The translations under genes were made by a program, and so were the position numbers. The notes under the pieces were generated by a model, which was not told where the DNA came from, searched no databases, and worked only from the letters and a program-made list of their open reading frames with translations. From assembly GCF_019749255.1 (NCBI RefSeq), contig NZ_JACWFH010000030.1, positions 1 to 64,000 of the forward strand: a stretch of DNA of 64,000 nucleotides, read 5' to 3'. Positions 1 to 8,035 of the stretch are shown piece by piece. Origin of the DNA: Mesobacillus maritimus. Lineage in GTDB: Bacteria; Bacillota; Bacilli; Bacillales; Cytobacillaceae. Positions within the stretch are counted from its first letter, which is position 1; the number at the start of each line of letters is the position of its first letter.

Positions 1-363
1 AGGTGCAGTTCGGACAGGAAGAGCCAGAAAAGTCAAAGCTGAGTCCGAACCAAGGTGCAGTTCGGACAGGAAGAGCCAGAAAAGTCAAAGCTGAGTCCGA
101 ACAAGGGGGCGGTTCGGACAGGAAGAGCCGGAAAAGTCAAAGCTGAGTCCGAACCAAGGTGAAGTTCGGACAGGAAGAGCCAGAAAAGGTAAAGTTGAGT
201 CCGAACCAAGGTGCAGTTCGGACAGGAAGAGCCAGAAAAGGTAAGCTGAGTCCGAACCAAGGTGCAGTTCGGACAGGAAGAGCCAGAAAAGGTAAAGTTG
301 AGTCCGAGCCAAGGTGCTATTCGGACAGGAAGAGCCGGAAAAACCAAAAATGAGTCCGAACAG
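1..363. repeat. 52-bp tandem repeat array (about 7 units), array 1
   Basis: Seven head-to-tail units begin near 1, 53, 104, 157, 209, 260 and 312, a period of 51-53 bp. Each carries TTCGGACAGG near its start and GAGTCCGAA near its end. Across unit boundaries GTCCGAAC and GTTCGGAC form an 8-bp inverted repeat with a 9-nt loop. Because 52 is not a multiple of three, long spurious open frames run through the array in several frames; I do not regard them as genes. The array lies just 3' of the minus-strand cysteine desulfurase and runs off the left edge. The same family recurs at 59086-59536. Function is unknown; a REP-like or transcript-end element is possible. Confidence 0.93.
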
Positions 364-412
364 GGATATACTTCGTCCCCTAGCCTATAACGTCCAGCTC
401 CCTCCACCAAAG

Positions 413-1528
413 TCATACCTGCCCTAACAATTGGACAACCGTATCGATCTCCTGTTTTGTTGTGTATCTTCCTAAACTGAAACGAATAGCCCCCATGCCA
501 ACGGTTTCTTTAACTCCCATTGCTTTTAAAACAGGTGATAAGGATACTTCGCCAGCGTGACATGCAGATCCAGTTGATGCGGCAACTTGAGGCAATGCAG
601 CGAGGATATCCTGACCAATTCTGTTTTCAAAGTTTACACTAAGAGTATTTGGTAGGCGGTATTCCGGGTGCCCATTTAGCGAAACGGCAATTTGCGGGAG
701 ATCTTTTAGTTGATGCCAGAAGTCTTCCCTTAACCTTAGAATCCTTTCATTTTCGTCAATATTCTTCTGTGCTTGTTCACAGGCTTGCCCTAAACCAACA
801 ACTAACAGGACATTCTCTGTTCCAGCCCTTCGTCCACTTTCATGGCCGGCACCATGAATAAGAGGTTCTATCTGTATACCTTCACGTACATACAACGCTC
901 CAACTCCCTTTGGAGCATATACCTTATGGCCAGCAATTGTTAAAAAATCAACATGAAGCTGCTCAACATTGAGTGGGACTTTTCCTACTGATTGAGAGGC
1001 GTCTGAATGAAAGAGCACATGATGTTTTTGAGCTATTAGACCAATCTCCTCAATAGGCTGAATGGTTCCTACTTCGTTATTGGCATGCATAACAGTGATC
1101 AGGATCGTCTTGTCCGTGATGGCTTTTTCAATATCCTCAGGATTTACTCTCCCATATTGATCTACTTCTACATATGTAATTTCTGCTCCAAGCTTCTCGA
1201 GGTATTTACATGGATTGAGAATCGCTGGATGTTCAATTTTAGTTGTAATAATATGATTTCCTTTTTCTTTATAGGTTTGGAACACTCCTTTTAACACCTG
1301 ATTATTGGATTCACTTCCACCTGAGGTAAAAATAATTTCCTGTACAGAACAGTTCAACATCGAAGCGACTTGAGTTCTGGCATGTTCAACAGCGTTCTTT
1401 CCTTGTACTCCAGCAAAGTGAAGAGCAGATGGATTGCCGTAGTACTCTTCTAGATATGGTTTCATGGCTTTCTTAACTTCAGGGGCAATAGGGGTGCTTG
1501 CGTTATAATCCAAATAGATTTGATTCAT
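413..1528 (-). CDS. Cysteine desulfurase, NifS/IscS family
   Basis: Cytoplasmic PLP enzyme that takes sulfur from L-cysteine for Fe-S cluster or thio-cofactor synthesis. The 371 residues are a typical length. The N-terminus has the family pattern YLDYNASTP. The PLP lysine is K202 in AGHKVYAPKG, and the persulfide cysteine is C323 in STGSACHAG. HSDASQ (around 174-179) is the usual cofactor-binding stretch. The ATG follows a spaced RBS (AAGGAGTG on the minus strand). No IscU, thiI or other partner is adjacent, so which of the several Bacillus desulfurases (IscS, NifZ, YrvO type) it matches cannot be settled from context. Confidence 0.93.
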   Translation of the reverse strand: MNQIYLDYNASTPIAPEVKKAMKPYLEEYYGNPSALHFAGVQGKNAVEHARTQVASMLNCSVQEIIFTSGGSESNNQVLKGVFQTYKEKGNHIITTKIEHPAILNPCKYLEKLGAEITYVEVDQYGRVNPEDIEKAITDKTILITVMHANNEVGTIQPIEEIGLIAQKHHVLFHSDASQSVGKVPLNVEQLHVDFLTIAGHKVYAPKGVGALYVREGIQIEPLIHGAGHESGRRAGTENVLLVVGLGQACEQAQKNIDENERILRLREDFWHQLKDLPQIAVSLNGHPEYRLPNTLSVNFENRIGQDILAALPQVAASTGSACHAGEVSLSPVLKAMGVKETVGMGAIRFSLGRYTTKQEIDTVVQLLGQV

Positions 1529-1865
1529 GTGATAACACTCCTTGTCTTCAAAAGGTTGTTTGGATTTGGATAAGTGGTTAAGATTGTTGCTAAAATTTCA
1601 AAGCCTAATCTTTGGGTAAGAACAACTAGCTATTAGGTTTGCCAATGCGTTCGCAAGTTTTTTTCTCATATGGGGTAAAACAAAGCTTAATCCACCCTGT
1701 TTTTATCCGAGAACGAGAGTTTGTCTACCATTCTATTATGTTTGGTTTAGTCTTTATAAGATATGTTACAACTTTACTATCATCTTATAAATGATTTATA
1801 AAGAAATAATAAAATAATCAGACAGAGAAAATCCTTGTGTTACATTACCAATAGGAGGAAATAAA
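1529..1865. other. Divergent intergenic region, desulfurase / response regulator
   Basis: About 340 bp separate the divergent desulfurase and two-component genes, so promoters for both should lie here. I see no ORF or RNA gene. The notable element is the palindrome at 1785-1801. A good RBS (ATAGGAGGA, about 1851) precedes the response regulator. Confidence 0.5.
1785..1801. promoter_or_regulatory. Perfect 8-1-8 palindrome, candidate operator
   Basis: TTATAAAT-G-ATTTATAA is a perfect dyad 65 bp upstream of the response regulator start. A related CTTTATAAG sequence lies near 1752. It could be the binding site of the regulator encoded just downstream, but that is inference. Confidence 0.4.
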
Positions 1866-2567
1866 ATGAGTTCACGTATATTGCTTATCGAGGATGATCC
1901 TGAAATTGCTCGTGTTGTTAGGGATACGTTTTTACGGGATGGTTATGAGGTGACCTGGGCAACGACAGGGTTAGAAGGTTGGGAGGATTTTCAAGAAGGT
2001 ATCTATGATTTGGTTTTGGTGGACTTAATGCTTCCAGAGATGGATGGTTTTACTTTGTGCAGAAATATCCGCTGGAAAAGCGATGTTCCGATTATGATCA
2101 TAAGCGCTCGTAAAGAAGATGAAGACAAGGTTGAAGGGCTGCAACTTGGAGCAGATGATTATTTGGCTAAACCGTTTAGTTTAGTGGAGTTGAAAGCGCG
2201 GGTAGAGTCTTTGCTTCGGAGATGGCGTCGGTATAATGGTGTACCGGATCAAATAAAGAGAGTCGAATTTTTATTAGGATTAGCCATCAACTATGATCAA
2301 GAAAAGGTATACCGCCATGAGCGAGAACTTAACTTAACATCAAAAGAGTTTGAATTACTAAAGGTTTTAGCTCAAAACCCTCAAACCGTTTTTTCAAAAA
2401 GTGAATTATACCAACATGTTTGGCAGCAGGTAGATATTGAAGATGCACATACAGTGACCGTTCATATAAAATCACTACGTGAAAAATTGGATGACCCTGT
2501 GAAAAAGCCTTGCTTTATTCAGACAGTGTGGGGAAAAGGATATCGGTTTATTGGAGAGCCAAAATGA
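1866..2567 (+). CDS. OmpR/PhoB-family response regulator
   Basis: DNA-binding response regulator, 233 aa. The N-terminal receiver has the acidic pair in IEDD (9-11), phospho-acceptor D53 in LVLVDLMLPEMDG, and the switch lysine in LAKPFS. The C-terminal winged helix (about 140-230) ends with the family pattern VWGKGYRF. The stop overlaps the kinase ATG (ATGA), so the two are translationally coupled. It probably controls its own four-gene cluster (regulator, kinase, lipoprotein, M48 protease). I cannot match it with certainty to a named Bacillus system. Confidence 0.95.
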   Translation: MSSRILLIEDDPEIARVVRDTFLRDGYEVTWATTGLEGWEDFQEGIYDLVLVDLMLPEMDGFTLCRNIRWKSDVPIMIISARKEDEDKVEGLQLGADDYLAKPFSLVELKARVESLLRRWRRYNGVPDQIKRVEFLLGLAINYDQEKVYRHERELNLTSKEFELLKVLAQNPQTVFSKSELYQHVWQQVDIEDAHTVTVHIKSLREKLDDPVKKPCFIQTVWGKGYRFIGEPK

Positions 2568-4033
2568 AATTAAAAACATGGCTATTAGTTTCTTATTTTA
2601 TTGTCATGCTGTTACCACTAGCTGCAGCCTATCTTTTATTCGCATGGATTCAATCTTATAACGATGAGCAAAAGGTTGAAGAATATTTTCTCGCGTCCAT
2701 GCAAATCCAAAACATTACCTCTACACTAGATGACCCGACATTGTTTAAGCCTGGGATTGAGCTCCCACAAGTAGAGCAGCTTGATGGTGAAGATATATCG
2801 GTGGCGCTTTATAACAAAGATGGAATTGTCCTTTTTTCTTCTGATAAAACCGTTATCCCATCACAATTTGCATTAGGAAAAGAAGAATTATATAAAAACT
2901 TATATTCGCTTGAACAAGGCTATCGAGTTTATCGCTATAAGCAGCCTGTTTTATCAGAAAACGGGATCGTAGGTTTCTTTGAGATTCAAATTGCTCGTGA
3001 TGAGTGGATGGCAGGTGTAGCGAACCGTAGTTGGATTATGATTGGAATGTTTATTGGAATATTCTTCCTTATTTTTCTTACGGTTGCCATATTAGTAAAT
3101 CGAAAGTTAAATAGTAGATTAACCTCGCTTATGAACCAAATGACCGCTTTTGCAAATCAAGAAAGTATCGCGGAAATTCCAACTAACAAAGATGAAATTG
3201 GGGAGTTAACAACGCATTTTTACCATATGCGAAAACAAATTGAAACAGCGAGAAAAACCATTGAAAAAGAGCAGCAAGAAAAGGAATATATGATTGCAAC
3301 AATTTCCCATGATTTAAAGACACCGCTAACCTCGATTAGTGCTTATGCAGAATCTCTTTTTTCTGAACAAGACTTAAACGGAGAAGAGCGGGAGGAATAC
3401 CGGCAGATCATTGTGGACAAAGCCCACTTTATGAAGCAGATGATTGATGATTTACTGATGTATACGCTCCTACAATCAGCTCGATATGAAATGGAGCTTG
3501 TTGAAGTAGAGGGAGATGAGTTTTTTGAGATGCTCATCTCAGATTATGAACCTCTTTGCCAAAAGAAAAGAATCAACTTATCTGTCCATTGCGATGTGAC
3601 CGGAAACTATCAAGTGAACCCCAAACAACTAATGCGTGTCACTGATAATCTAATGAGCAATGCGATTCAGCACACAGATTTTGAGGGTGAGATTTGGATA
3701 GGAGCTGTATCATCAGCTGCTACGAATCCTCCTAATTGGGTGTTTGATTTTATTAAAAAGCAAGAGCTACTACGTCATCCTCAAAGTGTGTATCTGATTG
3801 TTCAGAATGCAGGGAAGGGAATTCCTGTTGAGCAGATGGTCCATGTTTTTGATCCGCTGTTTCAAGCGGATCAAGCGCGAAGCAAAAAGGATGCTCAAGG
3901 CACTGGACTTGGTCTAAGTATTACAAAACAAATAATTGAGAAGCATGGCGGGGATGTTCAACTATTTTCAGAAGCTGAAATTGGAACATGTGTAATTTGT
4001 AGATTGCCAATGTTAGAGAGGAAAGGTGAATAG
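2564..4033 (+). CDS. Membrane sensor histidine kinase
   Basis: Partner of the upstream regulator, 489 aa from the overlapping ATG; the longer frame starting at 2510 lies inside the regulator gene and was not used. TM1 (about 5-27) and TM2 (about 155-175) flank an extracytoplasmic sensor of about 125 residues. A HAMP-like segment follows. The dimerisation domain has phospho-acceptor H249 in TISHDLKTPL. The ATPase domain shows an N-box (DNLMSNAIQH) and a G-box (GTGLGLSI). The next gene encodes a lipoprotein, which could be an accessory sensor. Confidence 0.94.
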   Translation: MKLKTWLLVSYFIVMLLPLAAAYLLFAWIQSYNDEQKVEEYFLASMQIQNITSTLDDPTLFKPGIELPQVEQLDGEDISVALYNKDGIVLFSSDKTVIPSQFALGKEELYKNLYSLEQGYRVYRYKQPVLSENGIVGFFEIQIARDEWMAGVANRSWIMIGMFIGIFFLIFLTVAILVNRKLNSRLTSLMNQMTAFANQESIAEIPTNKDEIGELTTHFYHMRKQIETARKTIEKEQQEKEYMIATISHDLKTPLTSISAYAESLFSEQDLNGEEREEYRQIIVDKAHFMKQMIDDLLMYTLLQSARYEMELVEVEGDEFFEMLISDYEPLCQKKRINLSVHCDVTGNYQVNPKQLMRVTDNLMSNAIQHTDFEGEIWIGAVSSAATNPPNWVFDFIKKQELLRHPQSVYLIVQNAGKGIPVEQMVHVFDPLFQADQARSKKDAQGTGLGLSITKQIIEKHGGDVQLFSEAEIGTCVICRLPMLERKGE

Positions 4034-4034
4034 G

Positions 4035-5144
4035 ATGAAAATAACTAAATGGGCTGGCATCATCTGCTTTATAGGAGGAATAACCATGGGTACCTTTGGA
4101 TGCTCTTCTTTAGAGTCAGGGAAACAATTTTCACCAGAACAAGTGATTAATAACGCCTTGGAAGAAACAACAGAAATAGGTGCCTACTATGCAGAGGCAG
4201 AGTTGATCACGACGGAAAAAGGAAAGGATCCAGAAAAGATCCTTTTAAAAGAATGGGTGAATGAAGACGGTAAAAAGAGAACGGAAACCCAGATGGAAGA
4301 TGGTAGTGAACTAAGCATTGCGGTCAATGATGGCAAACAATTAATCAGCTATCAACCTGAGCTCAAGCAAGCGTTTGTCATTGAAGGAGATGAACTTCAA
4401 GCGCTCAATCAGATATCTCCTAAACAGCAAGCTGAACAGTTGCTAAAGATGATACAGGATACGCATGAAGTGAGGTCAGAGGGAGAGAAGGAGATTGTCG
4501 GAAGATCCACCTATCACTTAGTTGCGGAGGCCAAGGAAGACAAAGGCTTGTTCGGTGACCAAGAGCTATGGATCGATAAAGAAACTTGGATGGTTTTAAA
4601 AACAAACTCTAGTTCTGGTGATATAAATATGGAAATGGTCTATACCAAGCTAGAGCTGAGTCCCGATTTCGATAAAGACCAGTTTACATTAGAACTACCG
4701 AAGGATGTCGAAGTTCTAGATCTCTTAGAGGATATGCAAGAACCAAGTGAAATCACCCTTCAAGAAGCCGTGGAAAAGGTGGGAAATCCTTTTCTTCATA
4801 TTCCTGAAAGTGAAGATTTGAAGATTGCTAGAATTGAAGTGATGGAACTACAAGGTGAATTGTCCCGTAACGAAGTGAACATTGATTATCAAAATAAGGG
4901 ACTTCCACTCTTTACGATGTCAGTGTTTCAAACCCCTGAGGATTTAGATGAGGAGATTGGAGCTCTTCCTGGCGAAGAGACAGTGAAAATCCGGAATAAA
5001 GAGGCCTCTTTTATGGATTTAAATGATTTTCGATCGCTGAGTTGGCAGGAGGAGGGGTTAACCTATAATATTCTATTTATTGACCCGAGCCTGACCATGG
5101 AAGAGGTATCAGAATTAGTAACAGAGATGGTTCTTGCTGAGTAG
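4035..5144 (+). CDS. Lipoprotein, LolA-like / DUF4367-like
   Basis: Secreted lipoprotein of about 369 aa. ATG 4035 was chosen over the GTG at 4026 because AGGAAAGG lies 8-9 nt upstream. The signal peptide ends in a lipobox-like TFGC, with C24 as the likely lipidated residue. The middle region (SIAVNDGKQLISYQPELKQ ... LWIDKETWMVLK) resembles LolA/outer-membrane-lipoprotein-sorting folds, and the C-terminal region resembles DUF4367 (SLSWQEEGLTYNILF). Such proteins in Gram-positives often sit beside sigma factors or two-component systems. It follows the kinase with only 1 bp between genes, suggesting a role in sensing or maintaining the envelope. The exact function is unknown. Confidence 0.8.
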   Translation: MKITKWAGIICFIGGITMGTFGCSSLESGKQFSPEQVINNALEETTEIGAYYAEAELITTEKGKDPEKILLKEWVNEDGKKRTETQMEDGSELSIAVNDGKQLISYQPELKQAFVIEGDELQALNQISPKQQAEQLLKMIQDTHEVRSEGEKEIVGRSTYHLVAEAKEDKGLFGDQELWIDKETWMVLKTNSSSGDINMEMVYTKLELSPDFDKDQFTLELPKDVEVLDLLEDMQEPSEITLQEAVEKVGNPFLHIPESEDLKIARIEVMELQGELSRNEVNIDYQNKGLPLFTMSVFQTPEDLDEEIGALPGEETVKIRNKEASFMDLNDFRSLSWQEEGLTYNILFIDPSLTMEEVSELVTEMVLAE

Positions 5145-5181
5145 ACCTAACAGGTACTCTTTGTTGGAAGGGTGAGGTTTT

Positions 5182-6924
5182 TTGTTGCCAAGTGTGTTTG
5201 CAATTCTAGCCATTGTTTTGTATGTACTCTTAATGCTAATGATTGCAGTGCTTTTGCCTAAAAAAGTTGCAGTAATTGTTGAATGTATCTTGCTGATAGC
5301 TGTTTTAGCGTACCTATTCATATTCTTATCGTTTGGGCAAGCTATGTTCCTCATATCGTTTGGGGCTACAGCTTATGCTTCCTTTGGATTTATCATTGAC
5401 CGAGGGAAAAGAGAAAAGTATTTGGAAGTAAAGAGACGCTTAGATGATGTCGACTATATTGAAATGTCAATGGGTAAAGAAATGAAACGCCTTGCGGTGG
5501 ATGTTATACTGACGGGTGCCGTGTGCAGTGGAGCTGTTCTCTTCTTACTTTTTGCACCTGAAACGTATACCGTGCTTAAAATGTTCATTGGTTTTATGCT
5601 GATCACTTTTTTTGCAAAAACGGTTGAGCGAGTTGGGAATTTCTCATCCTCACGTGTTTTCTGGGTTCCAACAGAGGAACGTCTGATCATCTTATCCCAA
5701 TTCCAATCAAGGGAACTACCTATTCAAGATTTAAAGCAGATGTCAGTAGAGTCCTCACCTGATTTATTAAAATTACATCCACTGTTTACCTTTCTGTCTT
5801 CCAACCAAGATTATACAAGTTCGTTTCAGAGGGTTTTAAAACTTTCCTTTCCCGGAGATAACATCTATATAACACTAGATAAGATAGAAATGTGGCAGGA
5901 ACTTTTTAGCAAGTATGTTGATCATTCCGATAAACAAAAAGAGAATCTAGTCTTGCCTGTATGGCATCCAACTGTATTGAAGCGGTTATTATTAAAAGGT
6001 TATTTTGCTTCCACGGTAAAAGGAATATCCGCTTATACAGGCTTGCTCCTTCTCCTTTTGTGGATTGGTGCCCCAACCTGGGCTATGATTTTATTTGTTC
6101 TTCTATGGTGGGGAGTAAATATCTATTTTTCAGATAGGGTTCTTATTGCTGCTTCTGATGCCGAAGCTGTTAGGAGTGGCCATTTATATGAGCGGGCACA
6201 AGCAATTTTTGCAAAGGCTGGGGTTGGTGGGACTAAATTGTACCTAGTGGATTCTCCTATTTATAACGGTTTTGCGACCGGGATGAATATAGGCCGTGGG
6301 ACGGTCGTCCTTACCTCAGCAACATTACAGTTACCAAACAATGCTGTAGATGCCATTTTAGCTCATGAGGCAATGCATTTAAAGAAACGGGATATACTGA
6401 CCATACAGCTCGCACGATTCGTATATTTCGGCGTGCTTGCCGCTTCCGTGTATTTATTTTTTGATGAACTACAAGTGCTAGCTGACCATATTCTTCTTTT
6501 TACTTTGCTTGTTTATCTGATTATGTTTCTTTTCCCGATTTACCTGTCTTTTGTTTCGCAATGGACAGAAGTAAGGGCCGATTACCTTGGAGGAGAGTTA
6601 CTAGCTGGAGGTAGGAAGCAGATGGCGGAAGGATTAACTGCGCTGTTAAATGCACAAGAGCAAGACCTAGATAAGCAATTTGAGTATAGTGCGACTCTCA
6701 ATAATAAGTCGTCAATGAAAAAACTACGTCCAAATACGAATCGTGATTCATGGTTTTGGAGGTTCCTTGAATTCCAGTTTCAAGCCCACCCTCCAATGTA
6801 CTGGCGAATTATGGCCCTTACCAAACAAGGGAAGTGGTCAAAGGCACGTAAACGATGGGTATTGGATCGGTTTACAGAGTCGTTACCTGACTTTCTTAGG
6901 AAAAATCAGAATCCGCAAGTATAA
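5182..6924 (+). CDS. M48-family membrane metalloprotease (HtpX-like)
   Basis: Integral-membrane zinc endopeptidase, 580 aa, larger than HtpX (about 290 aa) because of an extra N-terminal membrane region. Four or more TM segments fall in residues 1-150 and further ones near 280-320 and 410-450. The zinc site is HEAMH (H395, E396, H399), with E463 in TEVRADYL as probable third ligand. The TTG start at 5182 is preceded by GGGTGAGG. It lies 37 bp after the lipoprotein gene and is probably in the same transcript, which ends at the strong hairpin at 6937. A role in membrane-protein quality control under this two-component system is inference. Confidence 0.88.
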   Translation: MLPSVFAILAIVLYVLLMLMIAVLLPKKVAVIVECILLIAVLAYLFIFLSFGQAMFLISFGATAYASFGFIIDRGKREKYLEVKRRLDDVDYIEMSMGKEMKRLAVDVILTGAVCSGAVLFLLFAPETYTVLKMFIGFMLITFFAKTVERVGNFSSSRVFWVPTEERLIILSQFQSRELPIQDLKQMSVESSPDLLKLHPLFTFLSSNQDYTSSFQRVLKLSFPGDNIYITLDKIEMWQELFSKYVDHSDKQKENLVLPVWHPTVLKRLLLKGYFASTVKGISAYTGLLLLLLWIGAPTWAMILFVLLWWGVNIYFSDRVLIAASDAEAVRSGHLYERAQAIFAKAGVGGTKLYLVDSPIYNGFATGMNIGRGTVVLTSATLQLPNNAVDAILAHEAMHLKKRDILTIQLARFVYFGVLAASVYLFFDELQVLADHILLFTLLVYLIMFLFPIYLSFVSQWTEVRADYLGGELLAGGRKQMAEGLTALLNAQEQDLDKQFEYSATLNNKSSMKKLRPNTNRDSWFWRFLEFQFQAHPPMYWRIMALTKQGKWSKARKRWVLDRFTESLPDFLRKNQNPQV

Positions 6925-6936
6925 GAGTAAAAAAGT

Positions 6937-6979
6937 AAAGGCCACCGGAAAGAGTTTTCATCTTTCCGGTGGCCTTTTT
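6937..6979 (+). terminator. Rho-independent terminator after M48 protease
   Basis: A 17-bp stem (AAAGGCCACCGGAAAGA paired with TCTTTCCGGTGGCCTTT) with a 7-nt loop is followed by T residues. It closes the regulator-kinase-lipoprotein-protease unit. Confidence 0.95.
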
Positions 6980-7090
6980 AGGTTCGTAAATAAATTCTGA
7001 TTATCTAAGAACACACAAAGAAGTATTGGCCCCACCTACGCCGAATACTATGATGGCCACGCATGCCATCCGCCTGTTTATAATTATAAT

Positions 7091-7104
7091 TGGAAACGCT
7101 TACA
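7091..7104. promoter_or_regulatory. Candidate CcpA cre site
   Basis: TGGAAACGCTTACA fits the cre pattern TGNAANCGNNNNCA. It lies 460 bp upstream of the nearest plus-strand gene, so its target is unclear. Confidence 0.5.
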
Positions 7105-7414
7105 AATATCAATGAAAATCATCCGACATATTTCGCGCCTATTAATAATTCTATTCCTATCTAATAAGCTCCACCACTTTACTTGATATTTTGCAATTAA
7201 TTCAAATTTTTAAAGGTGAGACCATTGTGATGAGTTGGGGCTGTTTAGCGTAAAACGATTGTTATTATTTCAATAAAACAACCATTTGCAGTGAAGTTTG
7301 CGATAAGATCTCCATGTTCCTTGGTGTTTCCTGAACATAAGAGTTTAAAGGTGAGGGTTGGTTACAATTAAGTTGGGGGTGAGATAACTTAAGCCTTGTT
7401 GTTATGGGAGCAAT

Positions 7415-7434
7415 TTAATCAAACGTTTGATTAA
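7415..7434. promoter_or_regulatory. 20-bp perfect palindrome, candidate repressor operator
   Basis: TTAATCAAACGTTTGATTAA is a perfect dyad with a central CG, the geometry of TetR- or LacI-type operators. It lies 128 bp upstream of the YgbA-like start. No repressor gene is adjacent, so any cognate regulator is encoded elsewhere. Confidence 0.55.
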
Positions 7435-7562
7435 TAGGAGATGTGATGAAGATGAAAACTGTCCTTATTTTGTTCATGACAGTTTAAATTTAAAAGGGGG
7501 TAGTATGGTATCTTTTTTATATAAGGATAGTAAATCTAGCTTAATAAAGGAGGTTTACGACC

Positions 7563-7901
7563 ATGACAAAGCAACCAATTTCACGAAATAACGGTCCAAA
7601 GATTCAACAGGAGAAAGATACTGTTACTAAAATGATTGAGTTATATTGCCGAAAGAAGCATCGCCACAAAGAGCTTTGTGAAGAATGTACGGAACTACAG
7701 AATTATGCTCATAAAAGGCTTTCGCTTTGTCCCTTTGGCGAAGAAAAAGGAGCTTGTTCTAATTGTTCAGTTCATTGCTATAAACCAGAATATCGTACAA
7801 AAATAAAAGCCGTTATGCGCAACACTGGCCCATGGATGTTGATTTATCATCCTCTGTATTCGATAAAGCATTTAATCAGTACCCATCGTTCCGGAAAGTA
7901 G
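7563..7901 (+). CDS. Nitrous oxide-stimulated promoter family protein (YgbA-like)
   Basis: Small cysteine-rich cytoplasmic protein, 112 aa, recognised from the YgbA pattern: a MIELYC segment, LCEECTELQNYA, CPFGEEKGACSNCSVHCYKPEYR and PWMLIYHP. The clustered cysteines (CxxC, CxxCxxxC) suggest metal or Fe-S binding. In enterobacteria ygbA belongs to the nitric-oxide (NsrR) regulon; the biochemical role is unclear. RBS AAGGAGG is well placed before ATG 7563. The preceding region carries a perfect palindrome, so the gene is probably tightly regulated. Confidence 0.85.
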   Translation: MTKQPISRNNGPKIQQEKDTVTKMIELYCRKKHRHKELCEECTELQNYAHKRLSLCPFGEEKGACSNCSVHCYKPEYRTKIKAVMRNTGPWMLIYHPLYSIKHLISTHRSGK

Positions 7902-8035
7902 TCAGTTTTTAACCAACAATTTAATTTCCCTATCTATGTTCAAAGTGTCACAATATCGATACATATTATTGCCTATTTTAAGTCTAAAATAAGTGATATG
8001 GTTTTAGAACATAAGTAGGAAGAGGGCTTTGTATA

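Larger units (their letters stand above)
6980..7562. other. Gene-poor region of about 580 bp with operator-like sites
   Basis: No convincing ORF is present; the longest reading frames are tiny. It holds a cre-like site (7091), a 20-bp perfect palindrome (7415) and a small hairpin (about 7453-7482, AAACTGTC paired with GACAGTTT) inside a 13-codon frame that starts ATGAAGATGAAAAC. A second mini-frame (about 7506-7592, ATGGTATC start after GGGGGTAG) overlaps the start of the next gene. The region may be a long regulated leader for the YgbA-like gene or the remains of a deleted gene. Confidence 0.5.

Noticed and set aside
1-363. 52-bp array as a CRISPR
   Set aside because: The whole unit is repeated, with no unique spacers of constant length and no cas genes.
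33-416. Open frames of 127, 75 and 64 aa over repeat array 1
   Set aside because: They translate the 52-bp repeat in different frames, giving SGSSCPN-type repeats; no RBS and no conserved domain.
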